Positions 55,105 through 64,000 of a stretch of 64,000 bases of DNA are shown in pieces. Under the pieces are notes generated by a model. The model was given only the letters and a program-made list of their open reading frames with translations. It was not told where the DNA came from and made no database searches. Source of the stretch: Natrarchaeobaculum aegyptiacum (GTDB lineage: Archaea > Halobacteriota > Halobacteria > Halobacteriales > Natrialbaceae); assembly GCF_002156705.1 (NCBI RefSeq), contig NZ_CP019893.1, forward strand, positions 124,001 through 188,000, given 5' to 3'. A program made the translations under genes and the position numbers. The number at the start of each line of letters is the position of its first letter. The first letter of the stretch is position 1.

Positions 55105-55137
55105 AATCCCACGGCACCGCACCGCTGAGTTGGGATA

Positions 55138-56457
55138 TTAGGGTTTGCAGTCTACCACTTGTTCCCTCGGTGAGAATCCGTGGGACAAGTCATGAAGGTA
55201 GACTCCGGGCTGTGCCAACCAGCCGGTACTCCTATCCTCGCCCAAACTGGCCGAAGACTCGGAGTTACGTTGGTTCAACTCGAGACGGATGTTCTCCGCC
55301 CCGTTCACATCGGCGTTGAACGCCGCATCGCACGACTCACAGACGTACAATCCACGTTCGACGCGCTGACTATCATCTTCTCTACCGCAGACACAACACG
55401 TCTTACTCGTGTCGCGCTCAGATACTTCCACGACTTTGATTCCCTCGACTTTTGCTTTGTAGGTGAGAATCTTCGTGAAGCGGTCGAACGCCCACCCGTG
55501 CAGGTCAAGGTTACCGTGCTTTCCCCAGTTCTTCGACTCGCCATTTTCATCCTCGCGGACACCATCTAAGTCACCGACGTTGATTTGGCCAACACCGTTC
55601 TTGACACACCGCTGGACGATGTGTTTGGCGAGACTGTGAAAGAAGTGGGTGCGGCGCTCCGACCACTTGTGATGAAGTCGTGTGGCTTCATCGCCACCAG
55701 AATCGTCGCACTTGGCAATCTCCTTTGGGAAGTAGTACCCATCTTGCTTCAAGCGATTGCCGGGGTACAGGTCTGCTTCCTCGGTGCTGTAGGCAACCGC
55801 CGCAAAGTTGCTGATGCCGAGGTCGACACCCGCTGTCTCGGTTCCGGGTGCGTTGGGTGTCTCGATCTCGTCTTTACACACGAGGTGAAGTTCCCATCGC
55901 TTCTTCGCTTTGTCGTAGACAGCACGAACCTGTTGTACGTTCTCGACGCTGATGTCGGGGCGAGTTTCGTATTCGACAAGGATGTACTCCCATGCTTTCG
56001 GGTGTTCCTTGTGATTCGCACCCTTTGACAGACGAATACGGTTGTTCTTCGTGTCGTGTTTGATGCCGTTTTGCTTCCACGTCACCGTCGAACGCGGGTG
56101 CTCTTCGTGGACGCGGTTGCCGTCGTTGTCGTAGTAGTTTTTCTTGCGGTAGCCGGGAGGATTCGCTCGACAGTCTGACTTCCTCTTCCCATACCACGAG
56201 TTGAAGCTTTCAGCGAGCTCTTCCAGAACGCGCTGACTGGACTGAGAGTGCAGTCCCTTGTATTTTGGATGGCTCTTCAACTCATTTTTCAGGTCGCCGT
56301 GGTCGGGGATCTCCCCGGTTTCCTCCCACACGTTGCGGGAGTGGTAGTTAGCGACGTTCCAGAGCTTGCTGGCGCTCCACCCGTGACGGTCAAGCGAGTC
56401 TGCAACCTGTGAATGGTTGCGGATTTTCGCTCTGTACGTCCGGTGAATGTCCAGCAT
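55138..56457 (-). CDS. tnpB: TnpB (RNA-guided endonuclease family)
   Basis: The 439-residue protein begins with the helix-turn-helix region LDRHGWSASKLWNVANYHS and has the RuvC-like pieces GVDLGISNFAAV (about residue 210), GQINVGDLDGVRED (about 295) and the DVNGAENI motif (about 392). A zinc finger, CCVCG...CESC, lies between. It binds an RNA made from the element end and cuts DNA. The usual catalytic Glu of the second RuvC motif is Gly here (VGDL). Base composition is lower in GC than neighbours, as expected for a mobile gene. Confidence 0.9.
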   Translation of the reverse strand: MLDIHRTYRAKIRNHSQVADSLDRHGWSASKLWNVANYHSRNVWEETGEIPDHGDLKNELKSHPKYKGLHSQSSQRVLEELAESFNSWYGKRKSDCRANPPGYRKKNYYDNDGNRVHEEHPRSTVTWKQNGIKHDTKNNRIRLSKGANHKEHPKAWEYILVEYETRPDISVENVQQVRAVYDKAKKRWELHLVCKDEIETPNAPGTETAGVDLGISNFAAVAYSTEEADLYPGNRLKQDGYYFPKEIAKCDDSGGDEATRLHHKWSERRTHFFHSLAKHIVQRCVKNGVGQINVGDLDGVREDENGESKNWGKHGNLDLHGWAFDRFTKILTYKAKVEGIKVVEVSERDTSKTCCVCGREDDSQRVERGLYVCESCDAAFNADVNGAENIRLELNQRNSESSASLGEDRSTGWLAQPGVYLHDLSHGFSPREQVVDCKP

Positions 56458-56509
56458 TGTGGAACGTCTCTATAAGTGGTTATATTGATTTGAAAGGTAA
56501 ATGTTGTTG

Positions 56510-57274
56510 TTAGCGTGGAATATCCAGCAGTAGTGTAGCCGGTGGATTGTTGCTCACCGTGTCGGCTTCATCACCCGCCTGTTCGTCACTCGGTTCCGAC
56601 GACTGTCGGAACCCTCCCTCCTCACGGGAAGGCGGGTGTATTCGCCTTAGAATTCTATAAGCGAGTGCGCCGACGAGAACCGCGGTCCCGGCCGATGCCG
56701 CGTAGGGGGCAATCGGTGCGGCAACGAGGAGTCCGATCAGGTAGACTACGGCCCAGACTCCAGCGAGGAAGCCGACCACGACGAGCGCGAGCAACAGAAT
56801 CGAGCCGGACATCCGGAGCGTCAGCGCCCAGTCTGCGCTCGAGCCCACCGCAAGGACGCCGAGTGCGGAGCAGACGGCGACCGACGCTGCGAGGGCGAAG
56901 ACGACCGTGTCGCGATGCTCGAGGCAACGGCCGTTCCGACAGGGACCGAGAGCACGCCAGTGACGACGAGCCAGACGGTGAGCGGGAAGGCGACTGCAGC
57001 GCCGAGAAATCCGAGCAGGTGGACGGACCGCTCGAGTGAGAGGCGTCTCGACCTGCCGTCACCACGCGCGAGGGCAACGTACGCGACGACGAACAGGGGT
57101 CCCGATCGAGAGCACTGTCGCCCCCGGGAGCGATCGCCCGGTCCCGAGGACGGCCGCCCAGAGACGTCCAAATCCGACCAGCGAGACCCCTGCGACGAGA
57201 ACCGTAGCGATCACGAATCCAGGGATACCGGTGATGGTTCTGGAGACACTGTGGGCGGCGCTCGAGTGTGCCAT
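56510..57274 (-). pseudogene. Frameshifted membrane-protein gene
   Basis: Three overlapping minus-strand frames give one continuous membrane protein if two frameshifts are allowed. GTG or ATG 57274 opens AHSSAAHSVSRTITGIPGF with a helix, then the frame changes near 57090 to FVVAYVALARGDGR and another set of helices. It changes back near 56905 to VVFALAASVAVCSALG, ending at TAA 56510. About 250 residues and six or so helices would result. The family is not recognised. A TnpB element lies at its 3' end, and the gene may be decaying or the assembly may hold errors. Confidence 0.6.
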
Positions 57275-57411
57275 CAGCGTACTCGCGAGTTATTAGCCAA
57301 CGTACATAACTCGTGTGGACTGGGCTATCCCCCGTCACGTTTCTCGTTTTCGCGCACCGGGACGAGGACGACGATGTATTCACCGACCCGAAAGATGAGC
57401 CGGGCGCGAGT

Positions 57412-60219
57412 TCACTCCTCGAGCAGTCGCTTCAGCCGATCGAGTTCGGTCAGGGCCTCGACGGGCGTGAGCCGTGCGACGTCGACCGCCCGGAGTTCGG
57501 CCGCGACGTCCGTCGGGTCGTCGCCGCCGTCGGAGGCCGCTCGAGTGGTCGTCGCCGATTCCCCGTCGGCATCGGCCGACGGAGTCGCGAAGTCGTGCTC
57601 GGCGTCGGTCCGGTCGTCATCGTCGGCGGCCTCCGCGACCAGCGCTCGAGCCCGTTCGACGACCGGGTCGGGGACGTCCGCCGCGCTCGCGACCTCGACG
57701 CCGTAGGAGCCAGTCGCCGCTCCCGGGGCAACCTCGTGGTCGAACGTGACCTCGCCGTCGACCCGGTCGACGTCGAAGTGGAGGGTGAACGCGCTCTCGA
57801 GGTCCGCCGCCAGTTCGGTCAGCGGGTGGTGGTGGGTCGCAAAGAGCGTCGTCGCGCCGACGTCGTCGTGGACGTACTCGGTGATCGCTCGGGCGATGGC
57901 CAGTCCGTCGGCGGTAGAGGTGCCGCGGCCGACCTCGTCGAGCAGGACGAGCGAGCGGTCGTCGGCCTCCCGGAGGATGGTCGCGAGTTCGTCCATCTCG
58001 ACCATGAACGTCGAGCGGCCGCCCGCGATGTCGTCGCTCGCGCCGACGCGGGTGAAGATCCGATCGACCGGCGTCAGCCGGGCCGATCTGGCCGGGACGA
58101 AGCTGCCGATCTGCGCGAGGATCACGATCAGGGCGACCTGTCGCATGTACGTCGACTTGCCTGCCATGTTCGGGCCCGTGACGATCGCGACCCGTCGATC
58201 CGGTGACAACCTGGCGTTGTTCGGCACGAACGACTCCTGTGTGCGTTCGACGACGGGGTGGCGTCCCCTCTCGATCTCGATCTCGAGGCCGCCCCCGTCG
58301 CCCGCCTCAGCGGTGCCATCCGCACTGCTCCCACCAGCGACGATCTCGGGTCGACTGTAGCCGTGTTCGGCAGCGACGGTCGCGAGCGAGACGAGCGCGT
58401 CGAGTGTCGCCAGCGCCTCCGCGAGCGACTGTACCCGTTCGACCTCGTCGGCGACCGACCGGCGGACCTCACAGAAGAGTTCGTACTCGCGTTCGTCTGC
58501 GCGCTCTTCGACGCTGACGATCTCGTCCTCGCGGGCCTTGAGTTCGGGTGTGACGAACCGTTCTGCGTTCTTCAGCGTCTGACGGCGCTCGTAGTCGTCG
58601 GGGACGGCTTCGAGGTTCGGCTTCGTCACCTCGATGTAGTAGCCGTGGACCGCGTTGTAGTCGACTTTCAGCGAGTCGATCCCGGTTCGTTCGCGTTCGT
58701 CGTCCTCGAGATCGTCGATCCAGCGTTTGCCCTCGCGGGCGGTCGACCGTAACTCGTCGAGGGTCTCGTCGTAGCCCGCGGCGACGATGCCGCCCTCGGT
58801 GATCTCGATCGGCGGCGCTTCGACGATCGACTCCTCGATCAACTCCCGGACGTCCTCGAGCGGATCGAGCGCGTCGTGAAGCCGACAGAGCCGGTCACAG
58901 TCGGCGTCCTCGAGTTCTTCCCTGATTGCCGGAACCACGGCAAGGGTATCACGGAGCGACCGCAGGTCGCGGGCGTTCGCTCGCTCTCGAGAGATCCGGC
59001 CGATGAGCCGCTCGAGGTCGTAGACGTCCCGGAGGAGGTCGTGCAGTCGTTCGCGAGTCTGGACCGCTCCTGTCAGTTCCTCGACGGCGTCCAGCCGCGC
59101 CTCGATTCGCTCGGGCTCGAGCAGCGGCCGTCGAATCCAGCCGCGAAGTGTGCGGCCACCGAGAGCGCTCGCCGTCTCGTCGAGGACGCCCACGAGCGTC
59201 GCGTCCGCGCGGCCGTGGACCGCCCGCGGATCGAACAGCTCGAGGCTCCGCAGGGCGACGGCGTCGAGCAGAAGGTACTCGCGGGGATCGTAGCGCGTGA
59301 GCCGGGTAATGTACTCGAGGCGGGCCTCTTCGGGGGCTGTGAGTCGAGGGTCGGCAGCGCGGACGTGGTCGTCGCCGGCGTCGGCGTTGGAATCGTCGTC
59401 ATCGGCCGGCTCACCACGTTCACCTTCGTGCGCCCCGCCTCTGACGTATTCAGCGTAGGCGAGGACCGCACCGCAGGCGCGGATCTCGGCCTCGCTCGCG
59501 AGCATGGCGTCGGGATTGCGGACGTACGCCGCGAGTTTCTCGCGGGCCCACTCCGGATCGAAGGCCTGCTCGGTGAACGGCGTCACCATGCACTCGCCGG
59601 TGAGCAGGTTCGTCGGCGCGTCGGGGCCGACGACGGCCTCTGCCGGGTCGAAGCGGCTGATCTCGTCGGCGATCGACTCCCGCGAGCCGGAACTGGTCGC
59701 GAGGAAGTCGCCGGTCGAGACGTCGAGCAAGGCGAGGGCGAGTTCGGCGTTCGGTTTCTCCGCCCCAGACTCGTCACCAGACCCGCGGGCCAGCGCCGCG
59801 ACGAAGTTGTTGTCCGCGCTCGAGAGGAGTTCGTCCTCGGTGAGCGTTCCGGGAGTGATCACCCGCGTGACGGCTCGTTCGACGACGCCGCTTGTCTCGC
59901 CGGGTTCTTCGACCTGATCGGCGATCGCCACCCGGTAGCCGGCCTCGAGCAGGGTTTCGATGTAGGACTCGGCGTTGTCGATGGGAATGCCGGACATCGG
60001 GTACTCGCCGGTCGAGTCCTCGCGCTTGGTGAGGGTAATCTCGAGCAGGCGAGCGGTCCGTTCGGCAGCCTCACAGAAGGTCTCGTAGAAGTCCCCGACC
60101 TGGAAGAGCACGAGCGCGTCGTCGTAGCGCGCACAGAGGTCGTGGTACTGCGCCATCATCGGCGTCAGTTCGTCGCGTTTCTCGGCCATCGCATCTGGCG
60201 GGCCAAGCGCCGGGTCCAT
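57412..60219 (-). CDS. mutS: DNA mismatch repair protein MutS
   Basis: The 935-residue protein contains the mismatch-binding domain with QVGDFYETF (residues about 32-40), connector, lever ([22 protein letters not shown]) and clamp. The ATPase domain has [13 protein letters not shown] (about residue 635), VMDEL-like Walker B ([13 protein letters not shown]), and a C-terminal helix pair. It belongs to the MutS1 group. The large acidic insert near residue 280 is typical of haloarchaea. mutL is not adjacent in this window. ATG 60219 is used; the frame upstream to 60357 has no conserved segment. Confidence 0.95.
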   Translation of the reverse strand: MDPALGPPDAMAEKRDELTPMMAQYHDLCARYDDALVLFQVGDFYETFCEAAERTARLLEITLTKREDSTGEYPMSGIPIDNAESYIETLLEAGYRVAIADQVEEPGETSGVVERAVTRVITPGTLTEDELLSSADNNFVAALARGSGDESGAEKPNAELALALLDVSTGDFLATSSGSRESIADEISRFDPAEAVVGPDAPTNLLTGECMVTPFTEQAFDPEWAREKLAAYVRNPDAMLASEAEIRACGAVLAYAEYVRGGAHEGERGEPADDDDSNADAGDDHVRAADPRLTAPEEARLEYITRLTRYDPREYLLLDAVALRSLELFDPRAVHGRADATLVGVLDETASALGGRTLRGWIRRPLLEPERIEARLDAVEELTGAVQTRERLHDLLRDVYDLERLIGRISRERANARDLRSLRDTLAVVPAIREELEDADCDRLCRLHDALDPLEDVRELIEESIVEAPPIEITEGGIVAAGYDETLDELRSTAREGKRWIDDLEDDERERTGIDSLKVDYNAVHGYYIEVTKPNLEAVPDDYERRQTLKNAERFVTPELKAREDEIVSVEERADEREYELFCEVRRSVADEVERVQSLAEALATLDALVSLATVAAEHGYSRPEIVAGGSSADGTAEAGDGGGLEIEIERGRHPVVERTQESFVPNNARLSPDRRVAIVTGPNMAGKSTYMRQVALIVILAQIGSFVPARSARLTPVDRIFTRVGASDDIAGGRSTFMVEMDELATILREADDRSLVLLDEVGRGTSTADGLAIARAITEYVHDDVGATTLFATHHHPLTELAADLESAFTLHFDVDRVDGEVTFDHEVAPGAATGSYGVEVASAADVPDPVVERARALVAEAADDDDRTDAEHDFATPSADADGESATTTRAASDGGDDPTDVAAELRAVDVARLTPVEALTELDRLKRLLEE

Positions 60220-60538
60220 AGTCGTTTGTGAACCCGACGCCGGATGCGGAAATACCTTGCTGGTCGAGTGGACACACGAGTTCGAAAGAACTGACCGCGG
60301 ACGGTGGGAAGCCGGTAGCGAGTAGCCGAGCGGGGTCGACTGCTCCTGACTGACCACGAGTTCTCCCGGCTCCCACCGGACAGGCGCTCGCCGTATCGAG
60401 CGCCGGGTCGTCGTAAGGGGTGATAGTCACGTGGTGATCCGGTTCGAGGAACCGAATCGACCACGATCACCTCTCACCGTTCGAAAACGTAAACACGCTC
60501 GAGTATTCCACAAACGTGAGAATTTCGAGCCGCTAGTG
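60220..60538. other. Intergenic region between mutS and the CHY zinc-finger gene
   Basis: I see no gene in these 319 bases. Its mutS-proximal half presumably contains the mutS promoter. No repeat or clear operator stands out. Confidence 0.6.
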
Positions 60539-60862
60539 TCAGGTCTCGAAGTATCGGTCGGCGTGGGCCCCACACCCCGGGTTGAACGATGCATCACAGG
60601 AGGGACACGCGTACTCGCTCTCGAGGTATTCGGGACCCGTCAGTTCGGTCTCGCAGACCCCACACAGCACCGAGGGCTCGTCGAAGCGGGCGCGCGGCCA
60701 CGGGACGGCGTCGTGATCTGCGACGGCCTCGTGGCAGCGGTAGCAGGGATAGTATCGGTCACAGCAGGCAAGCCGGAAGGCGACGACGTCGCGGTCGGTG
60801 TGGTAGTGGGCACAGCGCGTCTCGGGGCCGACGTCGACACCGTGGACGGATCGCTCACTCAC
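60539..60862 (-). CDS. CHY zinc-finger protein
   Basis: This 107-residue protein has the CHY-type zinc finger pattern: ETRCAHYHTDRDVVAF, then CCDRYYPCYRCHEAVADH, CGVCETELTG and a final CPSCDASFNPGCGAH. Three metal sites are plausible. In haloarchaea such small proteins occur singly; function is unknown. It lies near the gas vesicle genes, but no link is established. Confidence 0.85.
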   Translation of the reverse strand: MSERSVHGVDVGPETRCAHYHTDRDVVAFRLACCDRYYPCYRCHEAVADHDAVPWPRARFDEPSVLCGVCETELTGPEYLESEYACPSCDASFNPGCGAHADRYFET

Positions 60863-61008
60863 GGTCGCTCGAGAACGAGTGTGCCCTCGAGTGACGTGGT
60901 GGTTTCGATCCGTGAGCCGAGAGGTCGCCAGTGCTCTTCGTGGGCGTCATCGGCGCACCTCTCGGAGCCGGCGGTGCCATCTCACTCGGTGACGGCCGTA
61001 TCACCGAG

Positions 61009-61581
61009 TCACTCGAAGGCTGCCGTATCGCCGCGCCGGTAGCGATCGAGGCGGCGGTAGCCGTGGACGGTGGCGTCTTCGTCGAGTTCGACCTCGTACC
61101 GCCCCATCACGTCCTGGGTGTCCGGGACCGATCGACGTTCGATCACGTCGACGATCGCGCGCCAGCCATCTTCCGTGGGAACGATTTCGGTCACGCTGTC
61201 GAACTCCTGCCCGATGAGTTCGCCCGCCGTCGCCTCGACCGTTCGGCGAACCGCGAGGACGCCCTCGATCGACTCGTCGGCGTCGACGTCCTCGTCTGCG
61301 TCGACGCTCTCCGGGTCGGTCTTCTCCTCGGCTGTCATGTCGACGCCGTCGAGACTCCGGCTTCGGTGCTGGGATTCCTGTTCGGCCTCGTCGGACTGGG
61401 CCTCCGATTCGTGCTCGGACTCCGATTGTGCTGATTCTGTCTCTGTTTCACTCACTGTCGGATCACTCTCGTCGTGCTGGAAGCAAAACCCGCCCTCGGT
61501 GGCTGGCCGCGAGCAGCGCTCTCCGCTCTCGGTGAGCGCTACACACTGATCGGTCGAGTCGTTGGTGTCGGCTTCGGCCAT
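61009..61581 (-). CDS. gvpO: Gas vesicle protein GvpO with an N-terminal zinc-binding motif
   Basis: The 190-residue protein has a C-terminal GvpO domain (about residues 105-185; VRRTVEATAGELIGQEF, EDGWRAIVDVIERRSVPDTQ, then MGRYEVELDE and YRRGD). The N-terminus has CVALTESGERC...GGFCFQHDE, a Cys/Cys/Cys/His pattern similar to DUF5763-type zinc domains, joined by an S/E-rich disordered linker. Other GvpO proteins I recall lack that domain. GvpO is needed for gas vesicle gene expression or formation. The gene is downstream of gvpN by about 48 bp. Confidence 0.85.
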   Translation of the reverse strand: MAEADTNDSTDQCVALTESGERCSRPATEGGFCFQHDESDPTVSETETESAQSESEHESEAQSDEAEQESQHRSRSLDGVDMTAEEKTDPESVDADEDVDADESIEGVLAVRRTVEATAGELIGQEFDSVTEIVPTEDGWRAIVDVIERRSVPDTQDVMGRYEVELDEDATVHGYRRLDRYRRGDTAAFE

Positions 61582-61629
61582 TGCCCTTGATACTGGGTCT
61601 CCCTCGGTACTGGTCTGTCGTCCGATTCC

Positions 61630-62655
61630 TCAGAGGGCCCCGGCGATCTTCGATCGGAGTTCGTCGACGCCGTCTGCGCCTTCGCCGGCAATTTTCGGTG
61701 AGAGGACGTCCGTGAAGACCTCCTCGAGCACCCCGTCGTCGAACACGTCGGCCTCGTCGCTCCCGCCGAACACCGCGAGTCCCTTCGCGGCCGTGATCGC
61801 CGCCCGCGTCCCGACGACCACGTCGAGATCCCCGCGCAGCGTTCGCGTCGCCTCGACGATCGTCTCGACGTCCTCGTCGGCGAGGTCCACGTGCGAGCGA
61901 ACGATTTTGCGCTCGGTCTCGGCGTCGTAGTAGTCGACGTGGACGCCGACGAATCGGTCCAGCAGCGCGTCTTGCTGCCGGTGGACGCCCGCGTACTCGA
62001 CGTCGTTCGACGTGAGGATCGCCCGGAACTCGGGGTGGACGTCGATCGAGCGATCCTCGCCACGCTTTCCCGGTCGCTCGAGGACGCCCTCCTCGAGGAC
62101 CGATAGCAGGACGTTGTGCGCCGAGGGATCGCTGCGCGAGAACTCGTTGTAGACGAGCGTCGCGCCCTCTCGGACCGCCACGGAGAGGGGGTTGTCGACC
62201 CACCGCTCGCGGACGATTTCGGTCTGCTTGCTGACGCCGCTGACGAACCGGTCGTCTTCCCGGTAGCGCTCGCCGCCGGCGTGGTCGCCCACGAGCGCAG
62301 CAGTGTCGACCGACTCGTCGCCGTTGAGCCAGACGACGGGTCGGCCGCGTTCGGCCGCGGCGGAAAGCGCGAGCGCCGTCTTTCCACAGCCCGTGGGCCC
62401 GATCAGGTGGACCGGCTGGTCGGCCTCGAGCCAGCCCGTGATCCGGCCGCGCAGGGTGTCGACGGCGTCGGTCTCGACGAACGGTTCGGGTGCCACCTCG
62501 CCCGGATCGGCGAGCGCGGTGTCCCCGTTCGTCTCGCGGGCCTTCGAGGCCTTGCGCGCGAGGTCTTTCTTCGCTCTCCGGCCCTCCTTCGACGACCGAT
62601 CGCTCCTGATCTTGCGACCTCGAACCTTGCGCTCGCGCGAGCTGTGGTCTGCCAT
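61630..62655 (-). CDS. gvpN: Gas vesicle protein GvpN (AAA+ ATPase)
   Basis: The 341-residue protein has a basic N-terminus (about 45 residues of R/K/S) and an AAA+ MoxR-like core. The Walker A motif is GPTGCGKTAL (about residue 90), Walker B is LVYNEF (about 165), and sensor 1 is AILTSNDVEY (about 210). GvpN acts in enlarging nascent gas vesicles. It is 6 bp downstream of gvpA, so the three genes A-N-O form an operon. Confidence 0.93.
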   Translation of the reverse strand: MADHSSRERKVRGRKIRSDRSSKEGRRAKKDLARKASKARETNGDTALADPGEVAPEPFVETDAVDTLRGRITGWLEADQPVHLIGPTGCGKTALALSAAAERGRPVVWLNGDESVDTAALVGDHAGGERYREDDRFVSGVSKQTEIVRERWVDNPLSVAVREGATLVYNEFSRSDPSAHNVLLSVLEEGVLERPGKRGEDRSIDVHPEFRAILTSNDVEYAGVHRQQDALLDRFVGVHVDYYDAETERKIVRSHVDLADEDVETIVEATRTLRGDLDVVVGTRAAITAAKGLAVFGGSDEADVFDDGVLEEVFTDVLSPKIAGEGADGVDELRSKIAGAL

Positions 62656-62661
62656 TCGGGA

Positions 62662-62943
62662 TTATGCAGATTGCGGCGACGATTCGGGTCGCTGTTCGAC
62701 CTCGAGTTCTTCGAGTTCCTCGAGGTCGCCCTCTGCGGTGGCTTGCTCAATTTTTGCGATCTCCTCCGCGTAGTGCAGGAAGGTGTCGACCGAGGCGACG
62801 ACGACACGCGCTTCGATCGTGAGCAACTCGATGCCGACGACGGACACTCGGGCCCAGATGTCGATGACGACACCCTTGTCGAGGATGCGATCCAGTACCT
62901 CCGCGAGGCTCGACGAGTCGGGCCGCCGTTGTGGTGATGCCAT
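62662..62943 (-). CDS. gvpA: Gas vesicle structural protein GvpA
   Basis: The 93-residue protein has the nearly invariant GvpA core ([20 protein letters not shown], then [20 protein letters not shown]), which polymerises to form the ribbed shell. The C-terminus extends about 15 residues beyond many GvpA and is acidic. ATG 62943 is preceded by GGAG 10 bases upstream. gvpN follows directly, and no gvpC lies between as in most haloarchaeal clusters. Confidence 0.95.
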   Translation of the reverse strand: MASPQRRPDSSSLAEVLDRILDKGVVIDIWARVSVVGIELLTIEARVVVASVDTFLHYAEEIAKIEQATAEGDLEELEELEVEQRPESSPQSA

Positions 62944-63110
62944 GCTATCTACTCCGTCGTTCCCGGTGGTCGACCAACTGGGCTGGCGCTGCGCGTGCAA
63001 GCCAGTTGCAGAGCAGCTCGTAGCCGATCGAAGCGTGACTCCGGCGAGCGTTGTGAACGGTCGACCTGTGCCGGCACCACAGTTACTCCGGACCCCGTCG
63101 ACGCAGGGAT

Positions 63111-63509
63111 ATGACCGACGGTGACGATCGCGATCTCGAGGCGGCAGGACCGATGGCAACCCGGACGGCGGGTCTCGCGGCTGGACTGGGCGCAGTAATA
63201 TTCTTTTCCGGGATCTTCTTCACCGGAACGGGGTATATCGTTCCGAACAACGTCGTCGCTGGCGTGTTGATCGGCGTGGCGGGGTCCTACGCGGCCGCTG
63301 TCCCGGGCGGGGGTCGACTCCCCGCGTTTCTCGCGCCGATCGTGGTCCTGCTGGTCGGGCTGTGGGTCGTCGCCTCGCCGTTCGTCTTCGACGTCAGCGG
63401 GCCACTACTGTGGGCGTCCGTCGTCCTCGGGGCGGTCGTGGCGGTCCTCGGTGCGGCGAGCGCCTACGGCGGCTGGCAGGTCTCCCAGACCACCGCCGCT
63501 GGCGCCTGA
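63111..63509 (+). CDS. SPW repeat-like membrane protein in the gas vesicle locus
   Basis: The 132-residue protein has four transmembrane helices (about residues 20-38, 43-62, 68-90 and 97-118). Its [17 protein letters not shown] motif resembles the SPW repeat family. The N-terminus is hydrophilic. It lies between divergent gvpA and gvpF, in a position where regulatory or gas-vesicle-linked genes are often found, but no function is known. Confidence 0.7.
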   Translation: MTDGDDRDLEAAGPMATRTAGLAAGLGAVIFFSGIFFTGTGYIVPNNVVAGVLIGVAGSYAAAVPGGGRLPAFLAPIVVLLVGLWVVASPFVFDVSGPLLWASVVLGAVVAVLGAASAYGGWQVSQTTAAGA

Positions 63510-63746
63510 GTAGCCCTCGGTCACGGCTGTCGTCCGTGCGGTGAATACGTGGAAGTGACTGGCGAGAGGCTGCGGTTGCAAGCACCACGGTGAGGCGGCG
63601 CGTCCGTGAAGCACGTCCCGTTAGACCGTGATTCGAGTTCCGACCACAGTCACAGTCGCCGCTTTCGGGGACCGCGGTACCGGCACCCGACCGCTCCGGG
63701 CGCGACGACCTCGAGGCGACCCCGACCCGCCGGAGGTGTGCGTCCG

Positions 63747-64000
63747 ATGACGAGCCGGTACGTCTACGGCCTCGTCGACGGCGAGCAGGTCGAGTTCGAG
63801 GCCGACGCCGTCCGCGGTGGCGACTACGTCTACACGATCTCGCATCGCCGCCTCGGGGCCATCGTCTCAGACGTCGAGACGACCGACCTCGAGGAGACCG
63901 ACGACGACGCCACCCGCCACGACGAGGTCCTCCGGGAGGTGATGGATCGCGACGGCGGCCGGTCGGTCGTCCCGATGCAGTTCGGGATGGCTTTCGAGAG
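63747..64000 (+). CDS. gvpF: Gas vesicle protein GvpF (GvpF/GvpL family), 3' truncated
   Basis: The frame from ATG 63747 is open to the window end and encodes 84 residues so far. SRYVYGLVDGEQVEFEAD opens the family's ferredoxin-like domain, followed by SHRRLGAIVSDVET and the VVPMQFGMAFE segment. GvpF takes part in nucleating the vesicle. GGAGGTG lies 8 bases before the ATG, a strong ribosome-binding site. The rest of the gvpFGHIJKLM group is expected beyond the edge. Confidence 0.85.
   Translation, partial: MTSRYVYGLVDGEQVEFEADAVRGGDYVYTISHRRLGAIVSDVETTDLEETDDDATRHDEVLREVMDRDGGRSVVPMQFGMAFE

Larger units (their letters stand above)
55076..56510 (-). mobile_element. Solitary TnpB element (IS200/IS605 family, IS1341 type)
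   Basis: This unit consists of the tnpB gene with AT-rich sequence before it and a conserved hairpin end after it, and no tnpA. The right end (minus-strand 3' side) is next to TTGACA (55075-55080). The left end near 56460-56510 is approximate. It lies between nucS and a frameshifted membrane gene. Confidence 0.75.

Noticed and set aside
1-64000. CRISPR array or prophage
   Set aside because: No regularly spaced repeats and no phage structural or integrase genes were seen.

Overview
The window is chromosomal DNA of an extremely halophilic archaeon (class Halobacteria). The GC content is high. The proteins are strongly acidic. An archaeal sn-glycerol-1-phosphate dehydrogenase, aCPSF1/FttA, gas vesicle genes and an intron-bearing elongator tRNA-Met all fit that class. 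Gas vesicles and several Natrialbales-style proteins suggest that order, but I cannot name the genus.

Layout. 1-9.3 kb: 3' end of an S9 peptidase, mobA, a flippase-like membrane protein, an AMP-dependent acyl-CoA synthetase coupled to a cyclase-family hydrolase, egsA, and a very GC-rich stretch (7.3-9.2 kb) without a clean gene. 9.3-18.4 kb: small enzymes, a 1517-residue glutamate synthase, tRNA-Glu(CTC), a membrane-anchored winged-helix regulator and a metallo-beta-lactamase hydrolase. 18.6-27 kb: tRNA-Val(GAC) with an unusual 3' flank, the trpD-trpF-trpE-trpG operon, and a class II (B12-dependent) ribonucleotide reductase. 27-30.9 kb: haloarchaeal DUF proteins, the intron-containing tRNA-Met, and an SDR reductase with an operator-like inverted repeat over its start. 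31.5-35.6 kb: aa3-type terminal oxidase genes (subunit IV, fused I+III, and subunit II with an added domain and acidic tail). 35.8-42 kb: adk, a pilin-like DUF7289 protein, an Nmad3-like protein, an acyltransferase, a short inverted-repeat element and NDH-2.

42-45 kb holds arginase, a DtxR-family regulator and a ZIP metal transporter. The last two share a TTAGA-N4-TCTAA palindrome, and the transporter is preceded by a 15-codon leader ORF. 45-52.5 kb holds an HTH regulator, gyrA, gyrB and aCPSF1. 52.8-60.2 kb holds a Tat lipoprotein, NucS/EndoMS, a solitary TnpB element beside a frameshifted membrane-protein gene, and mutS without mutL. 60.5-64 kb is a gas vesicle locus: gvpA-gvpN-gvpO on the minus strand, an SPW-like membrane protein, and the start of gvpF on the plus strand (cut by the window end). 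No gvpC is present between gvpA and gvpN.

The best leads for a second look are the metal-regulated divergent locus with its leader ORF (43.1-44.0 kb), the duplicated tRNA 3' ends behind two tRNA genes (18.6 and 29.9 kb), the altered cytochrome oxidase subunit II, the TnpB with a changed catalytic motif, and the ambiguous 7.3-9.2 kb region. No CRISPR array, rRNA gene, prophage or replication origin was recognised.
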